Shown: positions 1 to 9,000 of the stretch, piece after piece
How positions within the stretch are numbered: position 1 is the stretch's first letter
How the letters are laid out: the number at the start of each line of letters is the position of its first letter
Source of the DNA: an uncultured Clostridia bacterium
Lineage (GTDB): Bacteria > Bacillota > Clostridia > Christensenellales > CAG-1252
Assembly: GCA_946626795.1 (NCBI GenBank)
Contig: CAMOUZ010000001.1
Coordinates: forward strand, 1 to 37,896
Direction: 5' to 3'
DNA: 37,896 bases
The notes under the pieces: generated by a model
What the model was told of the DNA's origin: nothing
Database searches by the model: none
Seen by the model: the letters and a program-made list of their open reading frames with translations, nothing else
Program-made: the position numbers and the translations under genes

Positions 1-866
1 ATATCGACCTCGTGCGCTCCCTCGACATCGTCGAGGACGTAAAGCGCATCCAAGAGCCTTTCAAGATGGCGAATCGGAAGTTCCACCCCGAAGACACCGT
101 CGTGAAAGTGGGCGGTCTCACGATCGGCGGCGGGAGCTTCCATTACATCGCGGGGCCCTGCTCCGTGGAGAGCGAGAAGCAGATCATCGAGGTGGCGGCG
201 GCAGTGAAAGAGGCGGGCGCCACGATTCTGAGAGGGGGCGCTTTCAAGCCGAGGACCTCGCCGTATGCCTTCCAAGGCTTGCGGGAAGAGGGCATTCGCC
301 TGCTCCTTCGCGCGAAAGAGGAGACGGGTCTCCCCATCGTGACCGAGATCATGAGCGAGACGCATATCGACCTTTTCCGCGACGTGGATATCGTTCAGAT
401 CGGCGCTCGCGACATGCAGAATTTCGAACTTTTGAAGGCGGTGGGGAAGATGGGCAAGCCCGTCGTCCTGAAACGCGGCATCGCCGCCACCATTCAGGAA
501 TGGCTGATGAGCGCGGAATACCTCATGAGCGAGGGATGCCATGACATCGTGCTCTGCGAGCGCGGCATCCGCACCTATGAGACCTATACGAGAAACACCT
601 TGGACATCAGCGCGGTGCCCGTTCTGAAAGAGCTCACGCATCTTCCCGTCATCGTGGATCCCTCCCACGCGAGCGGCGTGGCGAGGCTGGTGAAGCCCCT
701 TGCGAAAGCGAGCGCGGCGGCGGGCGCGGACGGCGTGATGATCGAAGTGCATAACGATCCGCCGAGAGCCCTCTGCGACGGCGCGCAGTCTCTCCGCCCG
801 GAGCAATTCCGCGACGTGGTCACGGAAGTGAATAAAGTCATCGCGGCGGTGGGGAAGAGGATATGA
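1..866 (+). CDS. aroF: 3-deoxy-7-phosphoheptulonate (DAHP) synthase, 5'-truncated by window edge
   Basis: First enzyme of the shikimate pathway; it condenses phosphoenolpyruvate and erythrose-4-phosphate to DAHP in the cytosol. The reading frame is open to the left edge, so the true start lies outside the window; a GTG at 12 is only an internal codon. Visible motifs of the AroAI-beta (KDO8PS-like) family are GPCSVES, RGGAFKPRTSPYAFQG, IGARDMQNF, LKRG, ERGIRTYE, VDPSHASG and IEVHNDP, which supply the PEP/phosphate and metal ligands. About 285 residues are present against a usual 335-345, so most of the N-terminal ferredoxin-like regulatory domain is missing. The stop overlaps the tyrA start (ATGA), which makes this the upstream member of a five-gene aromatic operon. 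Family and motifs are clear; specificity for DAHP rather than KDO8P is supported by the operon. Confidence 0.95.
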   Translation, partial: IDLVRSLDIVEDVKRIQEPFKMANRKFHPEDTVVKVGGLTIGGGSFHYIAGPCSVESEKQIIEVAAAVKEAGATILRGGAFKPRTSPYAFQGLREEGIRLLLRAKEETGLPIVTEIMSETHIDLFRDVDIVQIGARDMQNFELLKAVGKMGKPVVLKRGIAATIQEWLMSAEYLMSEGCHDIVLCERGIRTYETYTRNTLDISAVPVLKELTHLPVIVDPSHASGVARLVKPLAKASAAAGADGVMIEVHNDPPRALCDGAQSLRPEQFRDVVTEVNKVIAAVGKRI

Positions 867-1702
867 TAAAGAAGATCGGGATCGTCGGGCTCGGGCTGAT
901 GGGCGCAAGCTTCGGCAGGCTCCTCGTGCAGAGGGGATATGAAGTGTTCGGCGCGGACAGAGATGCCGCCGTGATGGCGCGGGCGCTTATGGCGAAGGCG
1001 TATATCGAGCCTTTGACGGAGGAGACGGCGAAAGAGCTTGATCTTCTCGTCGTCGCCATTTTTCCGCGCGATTTCAAGGCGGCGGCGGAAAGATATCTTC
1101 CCTTCCTCAAAAAAGGCGCGATCCTCTCCGACTTTTGCGGGAATAAGCGCATCGTCGTTCGCGCGATGAAGGAGCTCAGAGAAAAATATTCTGAGGTCGT
1201 GTATTGCGGCGGGCATCCCATGGCGGGCAGAGAATACAGCGGCGTGGAGCATTCCTCCGTGCGCCTCTTCGAGAATGCCTCGATGATCCTCGTGCCCGTG
1301 ACGGAGGACCTCTTTGTCCTCTCGGAATTGAAGAAATTTTATCTTTCGTTGGGCTTCGGCGAAGTGGTGGTCACCACCCCCGAGAAGCATGACGAGATGA
1401 TCGCTTATACTTCGCAGCTCTGCCACGTCGTGAGCAATGCTTTCATCAAGAGCGAGACGGCGAGGCGGCACGGCGGCTATTCCGCAGGAAGCTATAAGGA
1501 TCTCACCCGTGTGGCGAGGCTGAATCCCGCAATGTGGTCGGAGCTGATGGAGGACAATCGGGACTATCTCAAAGCGGAGCTCGATCTTCTCATCGGGAAT
1601 TTGGAAAAATACAGAGACGCCCTTGCCTCGGGAGACGAAGCGGAGCTTCGCTCGCTTCTCGCGGAAGGGGATAAGATCAAGCGGGAGATCGATAAAAGAT
1701 GA
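863..1702 (+). CDS. tyrA: Prephenate dehydrogenase
   Basis: NAD(P)-dependent oxidative decarboxylation of prephenate to 4-hydroxyphenylpyruvate, the tyrosine branch. The 279-residue protein starts with a Rossmann nucleotide-binding loop (GIVGLGLMGASFG, residues 6-18). The GGHPMAGREYSG segment near residue 115 carries the family's catalytic His, and a helical C-terminal dimerisation half contains TPEKHDEMIAYTSQLCH. No ACT domain is attached, so feedback control by tyrosine through ACT is not expected. The ATG overlaps the aroF stop by four bases (ATGA) with an AAGAGG-type ribosome site just upstream, indicating translational coupling. Arogenate dehydrogenase activity cannot be excluded from sequence alone. 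Confidence 0.93.
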   Translation: MIKKIGIVGLGLMGASFGRLLVQRGYEVFGADRDAAVMARALMAKAYIEPLTEETAKELDLLVVAIFPRDFKAAAERYLPFLKKGAILSDFCGNKRIVVRAMKELREKYSEVVYCGGHPMAGREYSGVEHSSVRLFENASMILVPVTEDLFVLSELKKFYLSLGFGEVVVTTPEKHDEMIAYTSQLCHVVSNAFIKSETARRHGGYSAGSYKDLTRVARLNPAMWSELMEDNRDYLKAELDLLIGNLEKYRDALASGDEAELRSLLAEGDKIKREIDKR

Positions 1703-2937
1703 GCGACGCGCGGATATTTCCTTCCCCTTTAAAAGGACGGGTCGCGGCGGTGCCCTCCAAGTCCTACGCCCATCGTCTGCTCATCGCGGCGGCGCTTTCG
1801 AGCGGAAGTCTCGCCTTTGGCGAGTCGGATGACTCGTTCCGCACGGCGAAAGGGCTTCAAGAGCTGGGCTTCGAGGCGACTTTTACGGGGCATCACGTTT
1901 GTTACGGCGCTTTCCGACCCTCCGCGGAGGAGAAGATCGTCCATGTGGGCGAGAGCGGGAGCACCTTGCGTTTTCTTCTTCCTTTGGCGGCGGCGCTCGG
2001 CGTGAAAGCGACTTTTGTGAGAGAGGGCAGGCTTGCGGAACGTCCGATGGGCGCGCTGACCGAGACGCTTCGGGCGCATGGCGCGGAGGCGGACGGAGGA
2101 AGCACCTGCGGGGCGCTCACGGCGGGCAGATACGAGATCGACGCGACGGTGAGTTCGCAGTACGTCACGGGGCTTTTGATGGCGCTCCCCCTTCTCGAAG
2201 GCGAGAGCGAGATCGTCCTAAAAGGACGAATGGTTTCCGCGCCTTACGTGGAGATCACCTTGGAAGTGCTCGAAAAGTCGGGGATAAAGATCCGCCGTAC
2301 GGCGGAAGGTTTCCTCGTCGCGGGGAAGCAGAAGTATCATTTGACGGAGAGCCGCGTGCCCGGGGATTTCTCGGGAGCGGCGTTTTATCTCGTCGCGGGG
2401 GCGCTCGGCGAGGGCGTCGAAGTGACGGGGCTGGACCTCTCTTCCGCGCAAGGGGATAAAGCGGTCCTGGACGTTATCCGAGAGGCGGGGGCGGAAGTCT
2501 CCCCCCGAGAGGACGCGGTGAAGGTGAAAGGCGGCGATCTCCGCGCATTCCGCGTGGACCTCGGCGGCATCCCCGATCTTGCGCCCATCCTCTCCGTTCT
2601 CGCGGCGTTCGCCAAAGGCGAAAGCGTCTTCGAGAAGGTGGGAAGACTGCGGGATAAAGAGAGCGACAGGCTCTTAGCGATCCGCGATATGCTATGGCAG
2701 GCGGGGATCGAGACGAGAGAGGAAGAAGACGCTCTTTTCATCCGCGGCGGGAAGCCGAGAGGCGGCGTTTTCGAGAGCTTCGCCGATCACAGAATGTGTA
2801 TGTCGGCGGCGGTGCTCGCAAGTTTTGCGGAGGGTGAAAGCCGCGTGAAAGAAGCGGAATCGGTGAAAAAATCCTATCCTTCTTTTTGGGAGGATTTTAT
2901 AAAAGCGGGAGGACGATATGAAATGGAGAGGAGATAA
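1699..2937 (+). CDS. aroA: 3-phosphoshikimate 1-carboxyvinyltransferase (EPSP synthase)
   Basis: Transfers the enolpyruvyl group of PEP to shikimate-3-phosphate. The 412-residue protein shows the family landmarks in order: PSKSYAHR near residue 15 (substrate-binding Lys/Ser/Arg), GESGSTLRF near 80 (a variant of the usual GNSGTT), SSQYVTGLL near 153, GDFSGAAF near 220, IPDLAPIL near 290 (catalytic Asp), RLRDKESDR near 315 and FADHRMCMS near 360. The start overlaps the tyrA stop by four bases. The end overlaps aroC by 20 bases, so the two are translationally coupled. Length is slightly below the common 425-430. The GES variation could matter for glyphosate sensitivity class, but I cannot assign a class by eye. 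Confidence 0.95.
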   Translation: MSDARIFPSPLKGRVAAVPSKSYAHRLLIAAALSSGSLAFGESDDSFRTAKGLQELGFEATFTGHHVCYGAFRPSAEEKIVHVGESGSTLRFLLPLAAALGVKATFVREGRLAERPMGALTETLRAHGAEADGGSTCGALTAGRYEIDATVSSQYVTGLLMALPLLEGESEIVLKGRMVSAPYVEITLEVLEKSGIKIRRTAEGFLVAGKQKYHLTESRVPGDFSGAAFYLVAGALGEGVEVTGLDLSSAQGDKAVLDVIREAGAEVSPREDAVKVKGGDLRAFRVDLGGIPDLAPILSVLAAFAKGESVFEKVGRLRDKESDRLLAIRDMLWQAGIETREEEDALFIRGGKPRGGVFESFADHRMCMSAAVLASFAEGESRVKEAESVKKSYPSFWEDFIKAGGRYEMERR

Positions 2938-3964
2938 GATCGCGTTCGAGGTCTATGGGACGTCGCATGCGCCCGAGGTGGGCGTGATCGCAAAAGGCGT
3001 GCCCGACTTGCCTTGGGACGAGGCGGCGCTTCGCCGTTTTCTCGATAGGAGACGGGCGAAAAATGCCGTGTATTCCACAAAGAGGATGGAGGCGGACGTC
3101 CCCGTCATCGAGAGGAAAGGGGAGGAGCTCCGCGCCGTGATTCGCAATGAGAACGTGCGCAGCGGGGATTATTCCGAGCTCTATGGCATTCCCCGTCCTT
3201 CGCACGCCGATTACGCGGCGCATCTTATGGACGGGAGGCTGGATTTTTCGGGCGGCGGCGAATTCAGCGGCAGGCTCACGGCGCCTCTTTGCGTGCTCGG
3301 CGGGATCGCGAAAGAGATCTTGCGCGGCGCGGGCGTGAAAGTCTCCGCTTGGGTCAGCGAGATCGGCGGCGTCAAGGGCGTCAGCTATAAAGACGGGATC
3401 TCGGAGGCGGCGCTCTCCTGCGGAGAAAGGGGGAAATGGACCCCCGCAAAGGAAGAAGAAATGCTTTCTGTCATTGAGGGCGCGGCGGCGGAAAAGGACT
3501 CTGTCGGCGGCAGGGTGGAATGCGCCGTCATCGGGCTTGCGGGCGCGGTGGGCGGCGGCTCTTTCGGCTCTTTGGAAGGGAAGATCGCCTCGCTTTTATA
3601 TCTCGTTCCCGCCGTGAAAGCGGTGGAATTCGGGCTGGGCTTCGGCTTTGCTTCCGCTTTCGGTTCGGAGGCGAATGATCCCCTGCGCATGGAAAAAGGC
3701 GAGGTGCTGATCGTGAAGAACGACGCGGGCGGCATTAACGGCGGCTTGTCCAACGGAAATCCCGTCACGCTCGGCGTCGCCGTCCGTCCCACCCCGTCCA
3801 TCGGACGGAAACAAGACTCCGTGGACCTCGTGAAAAAGGAGAATGCGGAGATCGAGATCAAGGGCAGACATGATGCTTGCATCGTGCCGCGCGTCGTTCC
3901 CGTTGTGGAGGCGGCGGTATCCATCGCGGTGTTGGACGCAATGCTCGAAGGAGGAAGATTATGA
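2918..3964 (+). CDS. aroC: Chorismate synthase
   Basis: Converts EPSP to chorismate by anti-1,4-elimination using reduced FMN. The 348-residue protein contains YGTSHAPEVGV near the N-terminus (normally FGESHG.x.G), a DRRR segment, RSGDYS, RPSHADYA near residue 90, a Gly-rich FSGGGEFSGR segment, GGINGGLSNG near 270 (FMN/substrate loop) and RHDACIVPR near 325. It is 15-40 residues shorter than typical AroC and departs at the N-terminal GxSHG motif, where Ala-Pro replaces Gly-Pro. The start is ATG at 2918 inside the end of aroA. The stop overlaps the next ATG (ATGA at 3961). Context and C-terminal motifs make the assignment secure despite the divergence. Confidence 0.93.
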   Translation: MKWRGDKIAFEVYGTSHAPEVGVIAKGVPDLPWDEAALRRFLDRRRAKNAVYSTKRMEADVPVIERKGEELRAVIRNENVRSGDYSELYGIPRPSHADYAAHLMDGRLDFSGGGEFSGRLTAPLCVLGGIAKEILRGAGVKVSAWVSEIGGVKGVSYKDGISEAALSCGERGKWTPAKEEEMLSVIEGAAAEKDSVGGRVECAVIGLAGAVGGGSFGSLEGKIASLLYLVPAVKAVEFGLGFGFASAFGSEANDPLRMEKGEVLIVKNDAGGINGGLSNGNPVTLGVAVRPTPSIGRKQDSVDLVKKENAEIEIKGRHDACIVPRVVPVVEAAVSIAVLDAMLEGGRL

Positions 3965-4218
3965 CGGACCTTACGAAAATGAGAGAAGAGATCGATCGCA
4001 TTGACGCGGAGATCGTGCCCTTATTGCGGGAGCGTTTCGCCGTCGTCAGGAAGATCGGCGCGGCGAAGAAAGAGGCGGGGCTCCCCGTCTTCAATCCCGA
4101 GCGCGAGAAAGCCGTCTTGGAGAAGATCTCGGCGAAGGCGGAGACGGAGGAGGAAAAAAAGGCGCTTTGCGCGGTGTATCTCAGCATCATGACCGCCGCC
4201 AAAGAACTCGAAAAATAA
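3961..4218 (+). CDS. aroQ: Chorismate mutase, stand-alone AroQ type
   Basis: Rearranges chorismate to prephenate, the substrate of the TyrA encoded three genes upstream. The 85-residue all-helical protein fits the AroQ domain of about 85-90 residues: MREEIDRIDAEIVPLLRER forms helix 1 with the family Arg/Asp, KKEAGLPVFNPERE is the substrate-closing loop, and EKKALCAVYLSIMTAAKEL is the last helix. I chose ATG 3961 because it has GGAGGAAGATT directly upstream and makes the ATGA overlap with aroC. A longer reading frame starts inside aroC but has no ribosome site. No prephenate dehydratase domain is fused, so the phenylalanine branch must be encoded elsewhere. Confidence 0.93.
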   Translation: MTDLTKMREEIDRIDAEIVPLLRERFAVVRKIGAAKKEAGLPVFNPEREKAVLEKISAKAETEEEKKALCAVYLSIMTAAKELEK

Positions 4219-4270
4219 AAAATTCCGCTTTGCGAAATCGAAAAACGCTTTTTGTAAAATTTCCGTAAAA

Positions 4271-4304
4271 AAAGATCTCGGCGAGCGCCGAGATCTTTCT
4301 TTAT
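4271..4304. terminator. Bidirectional intrinsic terminator between the aro operon and the TerB-like gene
   Basis: A 13-bp perfect inverted repeat (AAAGATCTCGGCG at 4271-4283, its complement at 4286-4298) has T-rich DNA on the right (TTTCTTT) and an A-tract on the left that reads as T7 on the minus strand. It lies between convergent stop codons at 4218 and 4326, so it can end transcription from both sides. Confidence 0.9.
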
Positions 4305-4325
4305 GCCGTGATATCCGAAAAGAAA

Positions 4326-4751
4326 TTACTCGCAGATGTGTTTCAAGAGAGCGTATTCCTCACGCGTGACTTTATCGTCGCTGACGAGCAAGCAGAGCCC
4401 GAAAAGGCAGATGTAATATTTAAGCTCGGCGTCGAGCGCGTCGATAAAAGCGTCCATCGCCGCGACAAATCGGGGATCGGCGCCGCCGTTGGAGAAATCG
4501 AAGAACTCGTCATAGGACATGTCCGTAAATTCGTAAATGTCGTTGATCAGGCAATATTCCTCTTGCGAGCATTTCCTGTCCGCGCTGACGAAAAGGCGGA
4601 TGCAGTCACAGATCTTGCCGCTTGCCATCTCTTCGCTGAATCCGATCGCGAAGAGCCCGTTGCAGATCTCTTCCACGCATTTCTTGCCGAGCGTCACTTT
4701 TTGGTCGTAATTCAGGTCGATCGTCGTGAGTATCATTTCATCCAAATTCAT
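4326..4751 (-). CDS. TerB-like helical protein, function unknown
   Basis: A 141-residue acidic, helical, cytosolic protein without signal peptide or TM helices. Two similar segments, around residues 54-70 (SADRKCSQEEYCLINDIY) and 123-140 (VSDDKVTREEYALLKHI), have the Asp-x5-EE-Y-x-L pattern seen in TerB-fold proteins, where acidic side chains can bind metal. The resemblance is by eye and moderate. The start at 4751 has GGAGG six bases upstream. A candidate promoter on the minus strand is TTTACA (4804-4809) and TATCAT (4780-4785) with 18-bp spacing. It is monocistronic and ends at the shared hairpin near 4285. No tellurite-resistance neighbours are present, so a tellurite role is not implied. 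Confidence 0.6.
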   Translation of the reverse strand: MNLDEMILTTIDLNYDQKVTLGKKCVEEICNGLFAIGFSEEMASGKICDCIRLFVSADRKCSQEEYCLINDIYEFTDMSYDEFFDFSNGGADPRFVAAMDAFIDALDAELKYYICLFGLCLLVSDDKVTREEYALLKHICE

Positions 4752-5085
4752 AGATATCCTCCGAAACGGGACTACATTTATGATACAGGATTTTTACAAA
4801 TCTTGTAAAGGAATTTTACGGAGAAATCACCATGCGTCCGAAGCGCGGAGAAAAAAGCTCTTTCGGAAAGGGAATTTTCGCTTTGCTTCGGGCGGCAAAA
4901 AGGCGTCTTTTCGCCCCGTCTCGCTTTTGTGGCGTTCAAGGGCGCGTCAAGGGACTTTTTAGGGGGAAAACAAGGGGGAATGCGGGCGCGAAAACCCTCT
5001 TGCGGAGCATTGACGGGCGCGCCGAAACGTGTTATACTGACCGCAGACGTCGGCGGGAGATCTTCCGCTTCGTCGGGAGGAAAGA
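4752..5085. other. Divergent intergenic region with two promoters
   Basis: This 334-bp region holds the leftward promoter candidate at 4780-4809 and the rightward promoter at 5010-5038. I see no gene, repeat or structured RNA between them; the open frames over it lack ribosome sites. Confidence 0.6.
5010..5038 (+). promoter_or_regulatory. Sigma-70-type promoter for the 5086-5832 gene
   Basis: TTGACG at 5010-5015 and TATACT at 5033-5038 with exactly 17 bp between them. Predicted start of transcription is near 5045, about 40 bases before the ATG, with a GGGAGG ribosome site at 5075-5080. Confidence 0.8.
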
Positions 5086-5832
5086 ATGAAAAAGTTTCTC
5101 AGCATCCTTGCTTTTTGCGTCGCCGCGGTCTTTACGCTCATCGGCGCGGTGGCGATCTTGAAGACGGGGCAGACCGCCATCGGGATCGCGCTGCTCGTCG
5201 GCGCGGGGCTTTTCTTGGCGCTCGGCATTTTCGTTCGGAAAAAGAGGCGCAGACGCGCTTCCAAGCCGCGCGGAAAGAGGAGCGTTCCCCGTAAGGCTCC
5301 GAAGCCCAAGACCTCTTCGACGGGAAGAAGGGCTCCGGTTACGCCCGTGCGCCCCGAAAAGAAGGAACCGAAGAAGCCCATAGCTCCCAAGCCCGAGCCG
5401 AAGAAAGAGGAGCCCGAGGAAAAGCAGCCTTCGTCGAAAAACGCGGCGGAGCCGAAGCGTCCTTCCGAGCCGAAGACGCCGCAAGCGGCGCCCCTCCCCA
5501 AGCCCGCGCCGAAGGAAGAAAAGAAGGACGTCGCCACTATGGTGAGAGAGCTCGTGGAGAGCTGCAAAGACGGCTATGCATATGAGTCGAATAGCGGCAT
5601 CGCAAAGATAAAAGAGACCGCTCTCACGGAGACGGAGGAGGGACGTTATACGATCGAGCTCGTCGTCGAGATTTCTTTCTTCCAAGGCAAGCTCGCAGAC
5701 GAAAACGCCACCAAGGCGGAGACAAATCGCGTCATCGGCGCGGTCAATGAGAAGATCAAGTGGCTGAAAACCCGTGTCGAGAAACTCGGCGGGGAAGCGG
5801 AGATTACCGCGCAGTACGATTTCAACGAGTAA
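5086..5832 (+). CDS. Membrane protein with two N-terminal TM helices and a Pro/Lys/Glu-rich linker
   Basis: Not recognised. The 248 residues divide into a two-helix membrane hairpin (about 6-25 and 31-49) ending in a KKRRRR stop-transfer cluster, a long low-complexity linker rich in Pro, Lys and Glu (about 52-145), and a compact C-terminal domain (about 146-248) of predicted beta-alpha character rich in Glu and Lys. Both ends are probably cytosolic because the positive cluster follows TM2. The linker length suggests the C-terminal domain is held at a distance from the membrane. The start has GGGAGG six bases upstream and a strong promoter. The gene is monocistronic, ended by the hairpin at 5853-5909. 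Confidence 0.75.
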   Translation: MKKFLSILAFCVAAVFTLIGAVAILKTGQTAIGIALLVGAGLFLALGIFVRKKRRRRASKPRGKRSVPRKAPKPKTSSTGRRAPVTPVRPEKKEPKKPIAPKPEPKKEEPEEKQPSSKNAAEPKRPSEPKTPQAAPLPKPAPKEEKKDVATMVRELVESCKDGYAYESNSGIAKIKETALTETEEGRYTIELVVEISFFQGKLADENATKAETNRVIGAVNEKIKWLKTRVEKLGGEAEITAQYDFNE

Positions 5833-5852
5833 TATTTTCTTTGCAAAAGCCC

Positions 5853-5909
5853 GGTTTCCCCGCGCGAATCTTTCTTGCTCACAAGAAAGAAGGTGCGGGA
5901 AACCTTTTT
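5853..5909 (+). terminator. Intrinsic terminator with nested stem
   Basis: An outer stem (GGTTTCCC at 5853-5860 with GGGAAACC at 5897-5904, extended by GC pairs) encloses an inner 8-bp stem, CTTTCTTG (5870-5877) with CAAGAAAG (5882-5889). It is followed by T5 at 5905-5909. It ends the 5086-5832 transcript. Confidence 0.85.
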
Positions 5910-5932
5910 GTCTCGCGAAGCGTCACAATCGA

Positions 5933-5962
5933 TTGACCTCTTCTCTTTTGATATGTTATGGT
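5933..5962 (+). promoter_or_regulatory. Promoter of the giant Cys-module lipoprotein
   Basis: TTGACC at 5933-5938 and TATGGT at 5957-5962 with an 18-bp spacer. A leader of roughly 85 bases precedes the ATG at 6056. Confidence 0.6.
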
Positions 5963-6055
5963 ATAGAATGTAGTATCCGAGCGGGCGCGCTCGCTCGGGC
6001 GCATTCCGTCGATGGGCGCTTGCCCGATATCATGTCGGCGGAAGACAGGAGATCC

Positions 6056-9000
6056 ATGGAAAAAAGAAGACTGTGGAAGATCGGAATCATCGTGGTGTTT
6101 GCGGTACTCGCCGTTTTGACGTTCGTCGCTTGCGGTACGAAGACCTGCTCGCACGAATGGAGCGACTACACCGTGACGAAAGCCGCCACCTGTTCGGAAG
6201 AAGGCGTGAAAACGCGGACGTGCGGTAAGTGCGGCGCGGTGGAAACGCTGGCGATCGCCGTGGACGAGAACGCTCACGATTGGGGCGAATGGCAGGTCGT
6301 GACGCCCGCCACGACGGAAGCGGAGGGCGTGAAAGAGCGCGTCTGTAAGCATAATGCGCAGCACGTCGAACGCGGCACGGTGGATAAGCTCCCCGCAGAA
6401 GGCGGAGACCAAGGCTCGGGCGATCAAAACCAAGGCTCGGGTGATCAGCAAGGTAGCGGAGACCAAGGACAAGGCGGCTCCGGCGACCAGAATCAAGGTT
6501 CGGGCGAAGAAGGACAGGGCTCCGGCAGTCAGCAAGATCCCGTGGACGCCCACGTGCATAGCTACACCGTGCAAAAAGCGGAGAGCGCATATCTCGCTTC
6601 TTCCGCCACTTGTACGACCCCCGCGAAGTATTATTATTCCTGCGCTTGCGGCGAGAAGAGCGGCAATACTTTCTCTTGGGGCGAGACCGCCGCGCATGCG
6701 TACGTGGCGGATCTAACGAAATCCACGGCGGCAGACTGTGAGAATGCGGGCGAGACCGTTTCCGTTTGCAGCAATTGTAATGCGGAGAAGAGAGAGCCGG
6801 TAGCGGCGCTGACGCACGATTATTCGCAGTGGACGCCCGTTACCCCCGCCGGATGTATGACCAAGGGCGAGCAGAAGAGAGAATGCTCTCGCTGCCATCA
6901 CGAGGAGACGGAAGAGCTCTCCGCGCTCGGTCACGCTTGGAATAAAGCGGCGGTCACTTGTACGGAGGGACGCGAATGTACGCGTTGCGAAGAGAAAGAG
7001 AATGCGCTCGGGCATAACTATCAAGAGACGGTCTCCGCGGCGGCGTCTTGCGGCGCGGAAGGAAGGATCGTCCGCGTCTGTCGGAACTGCCAAGACGAGA
7101 TCATAGACGTCTTGCCCGCGACGGGCGAGCACGAGAGCGACGGCGTCTGGGTGAAAGTAGATCCCGTCTTGAAAGACGGCACGACCTGCACGTATATTAC
7201 CCGTTCCGTGAGCCATTGCTCGATCTGCGAAGCTGAGATCGTCCAAACGGAAGAATCTTATAAGCACACCTATGCGGTCTCCATCGAGACCAAGGCAAAA
7301 TGTAATGCCTCGGGCGAGAAGAAATACACTTGTTCCGCATGCGATCATTCTTATACGGTCACGTACGACGACGCGGAAGCGCATGCTTGGGACGACGGCG
7401 TGAAAAACGGAAACGTCACCACCTATACTTGCGGAAATTGTTCGCAGACCAGAACTGCGATGTCTTACGAAGAGGAGGAAGAACAGACTGTCTCCGCCGA
7501 GGATCTCGGCGCGGCGGGCGCCATCGACCTCAAAGACGCGTCCATCACCTTCGACGAAGACGCGAAGGCGGCGCTCGGCACGGGCGACGTCACCCTCTCC
7601 GCTACGGCGAATACGGCAGAGGATCTTTCCATCCGAGATGAAAACATTCCGTCAGACGCCAAAGTCTATAATATCACGATGACCACGACGGAGCAGTCCG
7701 AAGGCGTGCACGCGCTGAACGGAAGGGTCACGGTCCGCGTGCCCTATGAGCTCGCGGAAGGCGCCGACCCCGAGAACGTGGACGTTTATTATATCTATAC
7801 GGTGGAAGAGAATGGCGTCGAAGTGACAAAGCTCGAAACGATGAACGCCCGTTATTCCGACGGATACGCTTATTTCGAGACCGATCACTTCTCCTATTAT
7901 TCCGTGACCTATCTCACGCCCAAACAGCGTTGCCAGAAATACGGCCACAGCAATGAAGAAAGAACGGTCAAGGCGAAGACCTGTACTTTGGACGGCTATG
8001 AATGCTATGTCTGTCAGCGTTGCGGCGAAGTTCGTTTCGTGGTGACGGAAGCGCTGAAAGCGACGGGACACGAACTGTCCGAGACCGTGGTTCCCGCTTC
8101 CTGCGTGACGAACGGCAGTAAGACGGTCACCTGCGCGAACTGTAATTATCGTCGCGTAGAGACGCTTTTCGCCACGGGTCATAACTACGTGAAGAACGAA
8201 GAAAAGAGCAGCGCGGCTTCTTGTAGCGCGGCGGGCAAGACCTATTACGTCTGTACGATCTGCGCGGACGAATATTATAAGACCGAAGCGCAGCTCGCGC
8301 ATGCTTTCGAGGCGGAGACCGTGGCGGCGGGCTGTCTGACCGGCGGTTATACCCTCTATACTTGTTCGACTTGCGGATATTCTTATAAGGACGCGATCAC
8401 GAAGGCCCTGGGGCATAATTACAAGGAGGAGAATCACGCAAAGACCTGTACGGAGGACGGCTATGTGCTTCATACCTGTCTGCGCTGCGGAGACAATTAT
8501 AAAGATCAGATCGTGCCGAAGGGGCATGTCTGGAATCTCGCCGAGCCGAACTGCGGTCAGGGACAGGTCTGTCTCGTCTGCGGAGCGGAAGGGCTTCCCG
8601 CGACGGGCGAGCACGTGATGAAGAACGGCGTCTGTACGGTCTGCGGACAGGGCTGCGAACACGCTTTGACGAGCGTCACCGTGCTCCCGACTTGCGTTTC
8701 GGAGGGCTATACTCTCGTGACCTGCTCCAAATGCGGTTACAGTGAGAAGAAGGACATCACCGCTGCGACGGGCATCCATACCTATCTTGACGGTGCTTGC
8801 ACGATCTGCGGCGCGAAAGAGCCCGTTTTGACGACGTATTATTTCACTGTTTTGCAAAATCTTGCTTCTCAGCCGCTGTATTTCCATATCGACGAGCTTG
8901 CGATGAAAGCGAGTCTTCCCGTGAACGGCGAAGGCATTCCCGTGCAATATATCTCCAATTATAAGATGAAGAACGCGGAATTTACCCTCCTGAGAAATGA

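Noticed and set aside
4326..4751. Tellurite-resistance function for the TerB-like protein
   Set aside because: Only a fold-level resemblance by eye and no ter gene neighbours.
5774..6055. Upstream in-frame extension of the giant lipoprotein
   Set aside because: It overlaps the previous gene, its terminator and the promoter, and would bury the lipoprotein signal peptide.
6390..6545. Short repeats resembling a CRISPR or minisatellite
   Set aside because: Low-complexity Gly/Ser/Gln/Asp linker codons within a reading frame; no constant repeat or spacer pattern. No CRISPR array is seen anywhere in the window.
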